From Haliclona indistincta (taxonomy: Eukaryota > Porifera > Demospongiae > Haplosclerida > Chalinidae): a DNA stretch of 64,000 bases. Shown one piece after another: positions 31,554-45,025 of the stretch (the first letter of the stretch is position 1; each line of letters opens with the position of its first letter). The notes under the pieces were generated by a model. It had not been told where the DNA came from, ran no database searches, and saw only the letters and a program-made list of their open reading frames with translations. The stretch lies in the NCBI GenBank assembly GCA_964017065.1, contig OZ024788.1, forward strand, positions 10,146,047 to 10,210,046, read 5' to 3'. The position numbers and the translations under genes were made by a program.

Positions 31554-34500
31554 ATGAAGGTACGATACAACACCACCGCGCTGATGAATTTACTGAGTAC
31601 AACATGACTGTTTCATGATCAAACTCTTTCTTCTGTTGCTGCAGACTTTGTTTGAAGTGCCTCCGGACACTACTGGCACTGGAGCGGTACGATTCTGCTG
31701 GCAACGTGTACTGGGCAACTACCTTGCAGCGGTCGGGTGAGGAAGAGAGTAATTTACATATATACATGATCATCCACATCGATGAGAGAAGTGTGAAAGA
31801 ATCCAGTATAGTCTGTTTGTTGGTGGGTGTCTGTTTGTTGGTGGGTGCGAAATTTGTGGTCGAATAGTACATTCAAACCGTGAAATTATTATACATGCAC
31901 ACATGTGCAATTTGCAACAATCAACAATCTGTATGTAACTATCACCTTGAACTGTACAGCAAGCTTTATTCACTGAAAGCTGATTCGAACTCAACTCCAG
32001 AAAGACTCAATATTCTTTCTCGTAGTCTTCTGCAATCGTACATGTATTCGTAGGTTTATGTTTCAATTGCTTTCGCTAGTTAATTATGACAGTCTCATTA
32101 TGCAACTCCGTTGTTGTTCTCAGGTCGAACAGAACTGTGGTGTTCTTCAACCATAATGGCGAGCAGCAGGAGAGCTTCATTCTTCTTCCTGGTAACTGCA
32201 CCTGGATGGAGTGGGACAAGGACGGAGAGAACCTTGCCATAGCACAGAACGGGAATGGTGAGGCTGTAGTACGTACCTTGTTACAGTTAGATTTTGTCCT
32301 CAAAATGTTTTTTTTTGCTGAATTCAAGAGAGAAAGTGATAGAGATGTAGACGTGACATGATTGTGATTTAAAAAAATTTTAGTCCACCAGAATAAAATT
32401 TTGGAGCTGTACATATGGTATTCACTTTGTGTTTTAATAGATGAATTAAAAATTGTGCATCTCGAGTACCGTATTTGAAGAACCAACTGGTCCATTGTAG
32501 AACCAGGTCTGACAATGAGTTAGTAACACGGTATACAGTGGATTAACCCCTAACTGACAACACTCCTGAAATAAGGACACACTATAATGTGGTCACTGCA
32601 TGTAATCCCAAACCAATACTGTGTACGTATAACACCCCCTGAAATCAGGACACCTTAATCAGAAAGTTATTCGGGTTTCATCATTCATGTGTGTCTGGAT
32701 TAGAGGGGTTCTATGTTTAGCTTGCGTCGGTGAGGATGTCTGGCAAATACTCGGATGACAAGGTTACATGTACTGTCATTTTTTCAATTTTCCAAATAGC
32801 TAAGACCTTGATCATAATAATTAATGTTCTTCCCTCAATTCTCAGGTATTGTGTTCCTTTGGAATGTCAACAGCTTCAAGACCACCAAACTAGACACAGG
32901 AATAAAGTAAGCACTCTCAAACTAATGTACAAGCTAGATTGCACTTATTGCTTCAGTATTTTTTGCATGTGGTACATAATTACCCTGGGTGCGTACTGCG
33001 TAGGCGCCGGAGGGTTAAGCGTTTGGCTTCGTCTGTATAATGTATGTATGTATAATGTGTGTGTACAAAAAACGCGGCTGTTTACTGCCTTACTGCTCAA
33101 AGATTGTCATGAAATAGCTCTCAACAGCGAATATTTATTGATGCCAGGCTGCGAAGTTGAAAAAGTCTCCTGTCGCGTGCTATGGCCATGTATCCCTATT
33201 AGCAACATTGCCGATTAGAACATTCTGGTAAGTGGGTGTGCCACAATTATGAGACTAAGTGAACACATACAATTAAATGTGTGTTCACTGAAATCTAATA
33301 TATAGTTCACACTGAAGTCACTAGGAGTAGCATTCACTTTAATTTCTGCACATTTGCGTAGCTCAAAGGGTATTATGTGTTTTATTGAACTCTTGTTATA
33401 CAAGTATGTGTTCTTCTGTATGAATCCACTGATCAGAACTCTATGATTCTTAGCAATAACTAAGAATCATAGAGCTTGTGTTTTTGTGCAAATTTAATTA
33501 AAATTTAGTATTCAGTTAACAGGAGCATGCAGGAGCGCATAATTAAGAGAGAGCGTGGTAAGAGAGTAGGAGCGGGACACCCCCACGCATTTGATTAAAA
33601 ATTGCACTTCCACACATGATGGCCGTGTTTCTAAAGATAGACTTGTGATGGCCGACGGTGCGCGTACGTACAGTTTCGTATTGGATGGAACTGGCCTTCT
33701 ATATCGAGAGCCTGGGGACGAGGCTAGGTAAGAAGCAGCTTTCCACTATCCCAGGACGATCATGCTTGTCTGCTGGCTTGAGTAGATACTGTTTAAGCAA
33801 GAAACGAGTCGAATCCGTGATGGTGGGCCGTAATGGTGTTTCTCTACAGCGGATATACGAACACGTGGAGATCGTCTGAGCGTCATCGTGGATGTAGAAA
33901 GCTTCTACGAGCTGTTGCTTACCTCAACTAGCCTCTAGCTGCCAAGTTCCATCTAAAACGAAACTGTACGTACGCGTACCGTCGGCCATCACGATTCTAT
34001 CTTTAGAAACACGGCCATCATGTGTGGAAGTGCAATTTTTAATCAAATGCGTGGGAGTGTCCCGCTCCTGCCTTCTTACCGCGCTCACTCTCATTATGCG
34101 CTCCTGGTACAAGACTGACATAATAATTATTATGATCATCATGTTTACTTGGACACAACTAAACACAACTACTTAGCCAAGAATTTTTTGCATACACTCA
34201 GCACACCCACAAACATTTACGAACCCTGCCTACACCAATAATGAGCATTTAAACATCTACTGCAAGTAATCAAGTCTGGGGCTCTAGACAGCTAGCTGGC
34301 TACAGATGTTGCATCTAAATTTAAGGACATGTGTATGAAACGTTGTGAAATTAAGGCACAAGCAACTATGCTAATGAGCATGTAACTCTAGCTGGTTCAG
34401 AAACCTAAATCTAGTATAATTGCAATATGATTATGATAATTCCCAGTAGCTTACTGAGAAACCTGAAGACCAAATAAAAAACCCTAAACTGAAAAGTAGT

Positions 34501-37500
34501 GGGAAACCCATGAAAACTGAATAGGTTTCTGAAATCAGGTTGTAACTCCTGACCCAACCACGTCCATCACACCAGTTGCAAAAACAAAATAAAAATGCAC
34601 CATTGGTGCGGGTTATGCCTCGGTGGATGATAAAATTTGAGCATGTAACGCTATAACAGAGTAGGATTCATATTCAGCTGCCAACATTCAAATAGCACAA
34701 GCAGAAGCAATGCAGCAATACAGCAATTGTATAGTTATGCAATCAGAAGCCAAACAGTGCTGAGTAATTATTAATTTAAAATTAATGTAACTGGGCGTGC
34801 CTACAATGGCAGTGGTTCTGGTTACAAGTAGCTACCTCGCGCAGTTTCTACGGACCTGCGCTGCCATCCTGTAGTATGAATTTAATCTACAAGCTACTAG
34901 GCAGTTTGCTGTTGGTAGTTTTGTTTTCGGAGAAGTCCTGATCGTCAGCAAAAGCCATCTAGGTGACCAAACCACGCCATAACTCTAGAACAAAGCTTTG
35001 TATCGAACTTTCGCTAGTTCACATCCGAGATAATATCGAGTTCTACCTGCATTGCAAGTTTCAGACCTTACCTTTCAGCGTGCGCCGCAAAAATGGTGTA
35101 ACAGACAGACTGAATGAAATATCCACAAAAACAACTATCCACCATTCCTCAAACACAGCAACAGCAGATGCATGTATACAGGATTTCTGTACTAGTACAG
35201 CAGTGCTTTTGTAATACAAACAGAAGCCAATCAATGCTAACCACAATTCAACTGGGCGTGTCTACAGTGTTTAGCATGCACAGCACACGAGCGAGATAGC
35301 TTCCATAGCTTGCTTACACGATTTCTCTGGACCTGCGCTGCTATCCTGTAGTAAAATTCGAACCTATCAGCTTCTAGGCAGTCAACTGTTGACAGCTTTG
35401 CCTTTGGAGAAGTCCAGATCGCCAGCAACGGTAAACAAATTAGGCAAATCACGCCATAACTCGAGAACTAAGCTTCGTATACAATTTTCACTTGTTCAAA
35501 AGCGAGATAATGTCGAGTTCTACTTGCATTGCTAGTTTCAGAGCTTACCTTTCAGCGTACGCCGCAAAAATGGTGTAACAGACAGACAGAATGACTGAAC
35601 GACAGACAACGTGATTACAGTATGCTTCGTGGCTCCGCCCACCGAGGCATAAAAATCTATGATTATCTAATCAACCAATGGTCCTCTTAGTAAGTTGAAA
35701 GGATGGTCTACAGCGTCAGTATTAGTAAAGAAGAACAAGTACATTCTCTCAATGTCTTCTTTGGTGATTCTCCCGCTCTTAGTTGTGTCCAAGACATCGT
35801 ACATTCGATCCAGATCTTTCTGATTGACAATTTTCTTTGTCATCAGCAGGAATTCCTCTCTGTTGATGTAACCTTTCTTGTCTTTATCTAACTGCTGTAT
35901 CACTTTGGCTGTCTCTTTTTTAGTCCGTTCTTCAAATCCAGGTTGGTTCACCATCACCCACATGTTCTGGACGTACTGTGCTTCTGTGAGGCGATATCCT
36001 CGAGGCGGTTTCATCCCACAGTTCAGGTCATTGATCCATGCCTGGCGAGCTTGTTGTTTGAGGTATTCAGGATCGAGATTAGGGTAGGCTTTTAGCGCGT
36101 CAAGGGCTTTCTCTATACACTCCTCTTGCGTGATGTAGCCCTTCGTTCCGACTGTGTTTCTAAACATAGCCTTCATCTTGCGACACCAAAGATACGTAGG
36201 ATCAGTTGTCACCACAGCAGACTCTGCCATAGCATGCTAGCACTGCTATTTCCGCCTACAAAGTTCAACCCATCTATGGTTGCATCATGAATACTAAGGT
36301 TGCATCATGAACGTTTTCTTATTAATATTCATGAGAAGGTTAAGAGTGGTGCAAGCCATGATGCAACCGACTACTCATGATGCAACATGTTGCATCATGA
36401 CTGCTGCTATAAAAACGCTCAGACCTCGGTTCATTGTACGTACATGTAATAGGAAATCGAAGACCAAACGGGAAAGATTTGAAGCAAGATGGCAGAACCA
36501 GTCGTGGTGACAACTGATCCCTCTGACCTCTGGTGTCGCAAGATGAAGACTATGTTTCGCAGCATCGTTGGAAACAAGGGCTACATTACAGAAGAGCAGT
36601 GTGTGGAGAAATCTCTCGATGCGTTGAAAGTTTATCCTAAACTCGATCCCGAATACCTCAAGGAACAAGCTCTCCAGGGTTGGATCAATGACCTGAACTG
36701 TGGGATGAAACAACCTCGAGGATACCGCCTCACAGAAGCACAGTACGTCCAGAACATGTGGATCATGATCCACCAGCCAGGACTCGAAGAACGTACTAAG
36801 AAGGAGACCGCCAAAGTGATGCAGCAGTTAGACAGGACAAGAAAGGTTACGTCACCAGAGATGAATTCCTTATGATGACGAGAAAGCTTGTCAAGCAGAA
36901 AGATCTAGACCGAATGCATGATGCTTTGGACCCATCTAAAAGTGGAAAAATAAAACAAGAGGCCATTGAAAAGATGTACTTGTTCTATTTCACCAATACT
37001 GACGATAAGGATCATCCTTTCAACTTACTGAGAGGACCATTGGTTGATTAGCCTTTGCTGCGGGGCTAGCTGTGGTGTCCTTCACACTAAGAAAGAGATC
37101 ACTAGAATGATTATTATTAGTATGAGAACACTGTATCATGCACATGTACAAGCTTATCAGTGTATTTGAAATAAAAGCTTTTGAAATGTTTGTGGGTGAC
37201 TGGCTTAAATCTATGGTTAAGGTAGCCTCGAACCAGGCTCTTTTAATTTGTGTGGGCGGAATAAAGAGCCTGGTACACACTGTCTGCGCATGTGCTGAAA
37301 ATTCACGTGGTTTGGACGGATGTGACAAAATAATAATTATAAAAAAATAATAATAAATAATTATTAGATAGATATATACAGTACAAGTCCACGTAATACA
37401 TGATTTATAGATAAAAATTATTAATAATGAGTAGTTTTATAATAACAGCAATAATATAGGTGAGGGAATGAAGATACAGTTAAAGTTTAGATAGCTTTAG

Positions 37501-40500
37501 TCTCGGTCATCACTAGGTCGATCGGGCTAGATGCCGATCTTACATAGTGACCACGAGAGGAACGAGCTCCTCTTAACCCTTTAATTACTAAATTATCTTG
37601 CTGAAATTTTAACCTCGTAAATGCTGACCACTTCTCTTGTGAATATCTCGTGTGTCTTTTGTGCTACTGGTCTCAAATTTGCGTCCTTTTACGCCAGTGA
37701 GTAGCCGCAATTGCCCACACTCAAGTCAGTCGATATGCCCCTCCCACTTCGAAAGTGAAGCCGATAAAGTGCAACGACCTCGTCAAATTTTGCTCAAGGT
37801 TAGTGCTTTGGGGCTGGATACTGAAAAGTACACACAACTAGCAGTGGTTTTGGTGAGTGCAAAATGTAGTCCAGATCATAGAGAATGCACGAAAATGTGT
37901 TTCCGAGCACCCTGAAGCCATAAAATGTCCGAATTTTCTTGGCAGCCATTTTGTTTTTCTTTAAATGTTGTGAAATTTGCACTGAAGCCATAGAAAATGC
38001 TGAAGCCAATACGTTTAGTGCAGGGGGCGCGCCGAAAACCAGTCAATTTTTTGCGGTTATTTGTATTCTTCAATTTGGCTCAATTTTGGGATATTTTAGC
38101 ACTTTTTCATAAAGTTATGGTGTCTGAAGTATGTATGTCGCCAAAAGGCGACAATAGGGGTTAAAGGGTTAAGCATTGAATCGATGATCTTAGGAGGCAG
38201 AATGTGAGTTTACATCTTAGCCAATGGAGGGTCAGACTATAGGGTTTATCCCATTTTTCAGCGAGGAGAGCAGCGAGCCTTTTGTAGAATGTTGTTGCTT
38301 CTCTGGCAAGGCGGTTTCTAGCTAGCCCAATTCAAACGTAGATCATTCACCTTTCAAGAAAATAGAGCTAGTTTTGACAGCCACATATCCTGAACTGCTG
38401 CTAGCAAAGTACCAAGCTGATCTGCTGAATGAATAAACGCGCAAACTGCAACAACAGTAGAAACATCGCTGTTACTGTACACAAAGCGTACACTCGTCGC
38501 TCACTACTGCCTTGCCTGTACAGTATTACTAATGTAGTTAGCAGAACTTCCAATAAAGAAGACCAACACTTGTTCTGAACCGAGATCCACAGTACCAGTA
38601 AGCGATGACGTAAAATTTCGTGGCGCGTATTACAAACGTGCACGAAAGTTTCCTATCGCGCCGGAATTCCGGCGTGATTTGGAGCATGCGCAGACAGTGA
38701 GTACCAGGCTCTTTATTCTGCCCACACAAATAGGGGTTTTCCAAAAGTACGTCATCTACAACAATTACCATAGCAACGCGTGCGGCCGCCATTTTGTTTG
38801 GGTCCACTTGTACAAAATTCACCGCCTGTACTATCTTAGACTGCACTATCACAACTATAATGAATACAAGCTTGTAGGTTGATGACATTTCTTGCTAACC
38901 ATGAACCTGAGAAGTTGTGATATGCCGATCTAGCCACACGATCTGCAGTACTAGCGATAGCCACGCCACTGGCATGCGTACAGCCATGATCCTATATTAA
39001 ACCATGTATTTAGTTGGAAAGGCACCTGGAATACCATCAACCTACAAGCTGGTATTCATTATAGTTGTGATATTGCAGTCTGAGATAGTACAGGTGGTGA
39101 ATCTTGTACAAGTGGACCCAAACAAAATGGCGGCCGCACGCGTTGCTATGGTAATTGTCGTAGATGACGTACTTTTGGAAAACCCCTATTAAAAGAGCCT
39201 GGTTCGAGGCTATGGTTAAGGGTGCACGCAACTAATTAATATTCACGGCGCTGCGCGTTGCTATGGTCAGTGTTTCTGGAAAACTAAAGCAGCATGCGGA
39301 CAGAGCGATACTAGCAGTATAGCAAGTGCGTCTAGATAGCTACTCATATCATGAAATTTAACAGGCTGGCTTGCTCGCAAGAAAACGGAGAGACGCGGTC
39401 CATGATCGACATGTTTATGCATAAAACTAGGCGGCAACAACTTCTGTGAGCTCAAGATTCATTATTAATATTCATGAGGCAGCGCTGTTGCTATGGGCCA
39501 GATTTCCAGATGTAAAGCAGCTACGAACGCATCGCTACCTGCATAACAACACGACTGGAAGTACTGCTCGTATACCAAGTTTTAGCGAGACAGCTTACCG
39601 GGAAGGACTGCCAGAGGCGTGACAAAAACCACGCCTATTTGTCTGAAAGACTTTTAGCGGAGCATGCCAGCATAGACTTACTAGGTATACTTACAGCATG
39701 TATTTGCCTCGCACAGAAATAAAATTCATTATTATCTATCTTATAACCAAAACTCAGATGTTGCTGCTAGTATTGAAATTAATTCTGCTCTCCTATTATA
39801 ATACCACTTTTTTTCTATGACAATTTTGCATGGCTGTACCAGTAGCAAAAAGCTACAAGGGTATCAACCAAAAGAAGAGACAAACAACATAAGTTACTAG
39901 ATTAAATTAGATAGGTAGCCACTCTTGAAAACAGAGAGGGATGAAGCGGAGACAATCTCAGCAGGTAATTTGTTCCATAGTTTAACAGTGTCCGGGAAAA
40001 GGGAGGAGTCATAAGCAAGACATGTCTTAGCATTGAGTCAAGAACTATAACCTATGTTCTTCAGTTTCTGTAGACAGTCTTTTGTTAGGCCTTTCACGAA
40101 GGTGTGAAAGTCTGTTTGCTCTATTATTTGTAATGGAGAGTAAATACAGCGCGGATACCGAGTTATAGCAGTGGTGTCTCTCTTCAAGTTCACGCTGTCT
40201 GCGCTTCAAGTTCTCTCCCGCGCCAAAGCTCTGGTTCTTGCTGCAGCATCAGTCACAGTATCGCTGATGAGGGCGATGCATGGAAAGTGAGATGGGAAGG
40301 CGAATCGTCGAGTCGTCCATTTTGTAGTTGAGTTATGAAAGAACGTCGAGTAGTTATGAAAGAACGTGCAATCCCGGGGCCTTGCAATTGCTGCCCTCGT
40401 GGCCCTCGCATACAATACTACAGTATGGCCTCGCCGTATGGACTGATTGCATTCCTAAGCGTGACATACATATATACAAACATACAATTTCGACACAGTA

Positions 40501-43500
40501 CTCCGCGATTACATGCCTCGCGCTAAGGCGCTTGGCACTTAGACTACGTAACCGGGACTGGAAACGAGGTCACGTGCGTGAAACACTCCGCGTTGTTACT
40601 GGAAGTAGTCATTAATAATAATAACGTGTACAGCTAGCTATACATAGTTTAAAAAGTAATAATTGCGCGCGCGTCGCGCCAGGCCACGTCAGCCACGCCT
40701 CCCTTGGTGGGCAGAAGAGTGAAAAATGTATGGGAAATCGACTTTGAGCGATTATATTGCATCTCTGGAGCCACAACTGAAACTGAGGTATTCAGAGCAT
40801 CTTGCTTTTGTTCCGACGGAGCCTTTTTGACACAATATTGGTGCAATCATGCACACAGCAACTCGTAACCACGGTTAGGTCTGTATTGTACCGGACTCTT
40901 GCACCACGAATCGAAAAGCAGAAGTAGTCTTTAATGTGTGGATGCGTAATACACTTGAGTAACAGTGAATTTGATTGGTCAGCAACTAATTCCGCGAGCA
41001 CTTCGTCGTGCAAGGTCTCTGCAAAGTCCGGTAGAACTGACAGCTTGCCCACCAAAATATAGGCGTGACTTAGAGTAGGTGTGGTAATTATGAGACACGA
41101 AAATGTTTTTGTTCATAAATAGAACGGGAAATTAAGACATTATGAACACTGCCCAGCATTATGTTGCCAAATGACCTTGCCACAACCTAGTATAAAAGAC
41201 AACATTAATAATATCACCTGTGGCTAAAAGCACATCATTCCAAATATCTATCTAGTAAGCTAATTATGAGACACAGACCCGTATTATGAGACATACCTAA
41301 ATTACACATGATTTTATCAAAGAAAAAGGACAGATCATTAGGACACTTCTAAACAAGTTTCACAATAGTAGATGTCTGGAATAGAGTCCTTGCTCAGTGG
41401 AGTGCACTTTAAATCAAACCACACATCGCAACCATCACAACATACCCACAACTGTGACGTGTCTTTTTCATCTCCAAAAACTGCTCCACATTTAGGACAT
41501 ATAGTCTCATCGCCATCACTAAGCACGTCATCAGACTCCTCGTCATCAGACAATGTCATCTGTTGTAACATTTGTACTACTCTTGTAGCAGATGCTTTTT
41601 GGGCAACATCTTTTTGGGTCTTCTTTTGAACCTGCTCCTTGTGTACACCTCTCTTCTCGACTGTTCTTTGCGTCCGTTTTGCTCTTCTTGTCTCCTCTTT
41701 TTCAAGCCTCTGTCTCTCTTTTTCTTGTTTTTGTCTCTCTTTTTCTTGTCTCCGTTCCTCCTTTTCTTTCATCTTCTCCTCCTTCCGTTTCTTTCTTTCT
41801 TCTCTCAGTTTCTCTTTCTTCATTTTATTTTCTAATCTTTTCTGGATCCTCTCTTGTTGCTTAGCTTTCTTGACTGCTTCTGCTTCCTCCTTTTCAGCCT
41901 TTTGGGTCTTCAAAGTATCTAGTACATCATCATCAGTAATACATACTGCTCTACTATTCACTGATGGCTTTTGCTTGCTCTTGGACTTTTTCACTTCAGG
42001 CTCAGGCACGACCAGCAACTCACTTAGACAGTCGGTACTAGTAGAACTTGGTGCAGTAGACAATTTAGGATCACATCCAGCTGAGGCAGAGGAAATGCTG
42101 GAACCAACACTAAGAGCCACTCCTGGATGATTAATTTTAAGCCAAGCCACATAAGAAGGATCCTGTAAGTCGTAGCCTTCTTGATAATGACGTGCATACG
42201 CATTGCTAAGTGACGAACCGGGAAACAATGAAAATCGAGTTGCGTCATCTTCGTTTTCTTCTTTTCAGCGTGCCTAGCGCCTTTACGCAAGCAGTGTCCA
42301 GCATGAAACATCACGAACAGCCTTGAAATTCTCCTGGCAGGTGCTTTTTTAACATAGTTTTTAGCGAAAATAATGACGATATAAATTCGGCGAGTTCACA
42401 ATCACGATCCGTTGTCTGCTATGTGTTAGACGCCATCTTGTGATTGCGTAATATGCACGTGATCAGCCACTCAATTCGAACCGTATGGCGATCGCATATT
42501 GGAATCTGGAGTCTTCGAAGAATAGCTCAGCTTGTGAGAAAGACCACCACTCTGCTGCTTGCCAGCTAATAATATATGAGTGGTACTAGTTTGTATGCAA
42601 GAGTGGGCGGGGCTCGTGTACAGAGCATGCATGCGTGGGTGAGCTATAGTAGTTTTTTTTTTTTTTTTTTAATGCATAAAATTTTAATTTAATGACAGAT
42701 GTAGTACAGGAAATGAATTCAAAAATAATGAAGGTAATAGCAGAAATCAGTCAGGAATGATACAACAGTCAGGCAGCTGCAGGGGCCATTCGGCACTCTG
42801 CAAGTGCACGATCAAAATCCAGAGATAGATGGATAGGGCGAGAACGAGTGCCGCGGAGACATAGAATAGCTGAATGAATGAGGGCGAAGGAGATTTTGCA
42901 GCGAATCCAGGACATAACTGAACCATAATCAGCATTTCTCTTTGTTGATAGGAGTGAGGCGAGTCTCTTGAAGAAAACTGTTGCTGAGGGTCCCATTCCA
43001 CCAGATGTAGAGAAGACCAGGGGGTGAAACATCCGTGTTCGATCTGAGTTACTCTGTCCTCATAGTGACGTCTTTTTTCCAGCTATAGTAGTTGCAGCAT
43101 TTCCAGCAAATGAGCTACAGTGTTGTACAAATTTAAAACACACATGAAGAAAAGCCATCACAATAGCAACAACTAAGCTAATGGTGAAAACAAAGAGGTT
43201 CGGCACATGAATCTAAAACCAGCTCAAAAACCTTGAAAACTTGCTGGAAAAAAAGGACACAAACAAGAAAAAAAATTCTGATGAAATCAAAAGGATGTAG
43301 GGTTGTACATTAAAAATCATAATAAATCTTTTTAATTTCTAGAAACAGACACAATGCATGTACACTGGGAAAACACTGTATATTGTAGGTTTATTCTGTA
43401 CACTGTATATTATTCATGTACTTGCAAAAAATTTCTTGTAAAATGTATTCATGTACAGTGTATTTGGGCCTTCACTGTTTTCTATTCTGGGAATAATATC

Positions 43501-44385
43501 CTATGAATTCTAGAAACTGTCTGCAACTACTTGTACATGTACATTGTTTCATAACTCAGTAAGTTGTAGAAGTGAGAACAAAAATCTACAAAATATGCGT
43601 TTCCTACCTGTCGCTATTGAAACTATGGGTGCCTATTAGGGAGGTGGCGGCTACATACAATGTATTAGCATTCAAACGCTGATATTTCGCTTGCTAGCCA
43701 GGGAAGCACCCATTTTTCCTCTTTATTAACAGCCTTAATAATATGTACATCGTCATGTATTATAGCATAATAATTTCATTGTGTAGGGAGGTAGTGACGC
43801 TGTGTTTATGGGCAAAGAATAACCACTTGCTAGCCATTACCACCTCCAAGGGAAACCTACTGCTGTACAACCATAGGACAAGAAAGTACGTAAGCTGTTC
43901 ATACGAACTGTATGTTTACGGAGTCAATGAGTCAAAATAGAGCAACTTAGTCTTTTTTAAAGATATTTTCTGGTGTTTTTTTTTCTTTCTTATTTTTCAC
44001 AGGAAGATACCGGTGATGGGAAAACACACGAAAAGGATCACATGTGGAGCTTGGAGTGCCCAGGTACTTCATTGTGACGTGTGTGTGTTTGTCATTGTGT
44101 GCGTGAGTTGCTGTACATGTGCATGACGGATTGAGCTGTATCTCTTTGTATTTGATTTTGAATAAAATTGTATGTACACTACTAGTAGCTCTTGGTGCAT
44201 CGTAAAACGCGACTTCATAATTTCCTCCACGGAGATGCATGTTGCCATACCATATTAATTTTCTCTCTCCCTCCCCTCTCTCCCCCCCTCTCTCTCCCTC
44301 TCTCCATCCCTCTCTCTCTCTCTCTCTATCCCTCCCTCCCTCCCTCCCTCCCTCCCTCCCTCCCTCCCTCCCTCCCTCCCTCCCT

Positions 44386-44416
<31 letters not shown>

Positions 44417-44497
44417 CCTCCCGCCCTCTCTCTCTCCCTCTCTCCCTTCCTCCCTCTTCCTCGCTCTCTCCCCTCCCTCCCTGCCTCCCTCCCTCCC

Positions 44498-44528
<31 letters not shown>

Positions 44529-44964
44529 AGAATCTCCTGGCGTTGGCTAGTGATGATCTCACACTAACCATCAGTAACTCGGAGGGTGACACGCTGCGTT
44601 CTGCCCCACTTAGCGGCTCTCCAACACTGCTTCAATTCACAAGCGCTTTGCTAGGAGGAGAGGAAGGATATGGAGAAGAGATTGAGAATGACTCTGGACA
44701 AGAAACAGTGGTTAGTAAAATTATAGTGATGCATTAATAAAAGAGTCAGTTTTTGTGCAACATCACTGGAGTAGTGTGAGTTTGAGCACACACTAGTAGA
44801 GTAGTAGGATACTCCAGTAGAGTAGAGTAAATAGTGTGCTCAAACATAGACTCACATCACTGGTGCTCAGTAGAACTATTTGCAACAATTTTTTATCCAT
44901 GGTTGTAGTGACCCGTTCATGAAAATACAATTTGCTAAATTCTCTATTCGAGAAGTACACACCT

Positions 44965-45025
<61 letters not shown>

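Noticed and set aside
31770..31872. Tandem TGTTTGTTGGTGGGTG repeat
   Set aside because: Only two copies in a WDR19 intron; not worth a feature.
40792..41055. 87-codon minus ORF in WDR19 intron 4
   Set aside because: It has an ATG and some hydrophobic patterning but no motif I recognise and no splice support; it could be a fragment of an unknown repeat.
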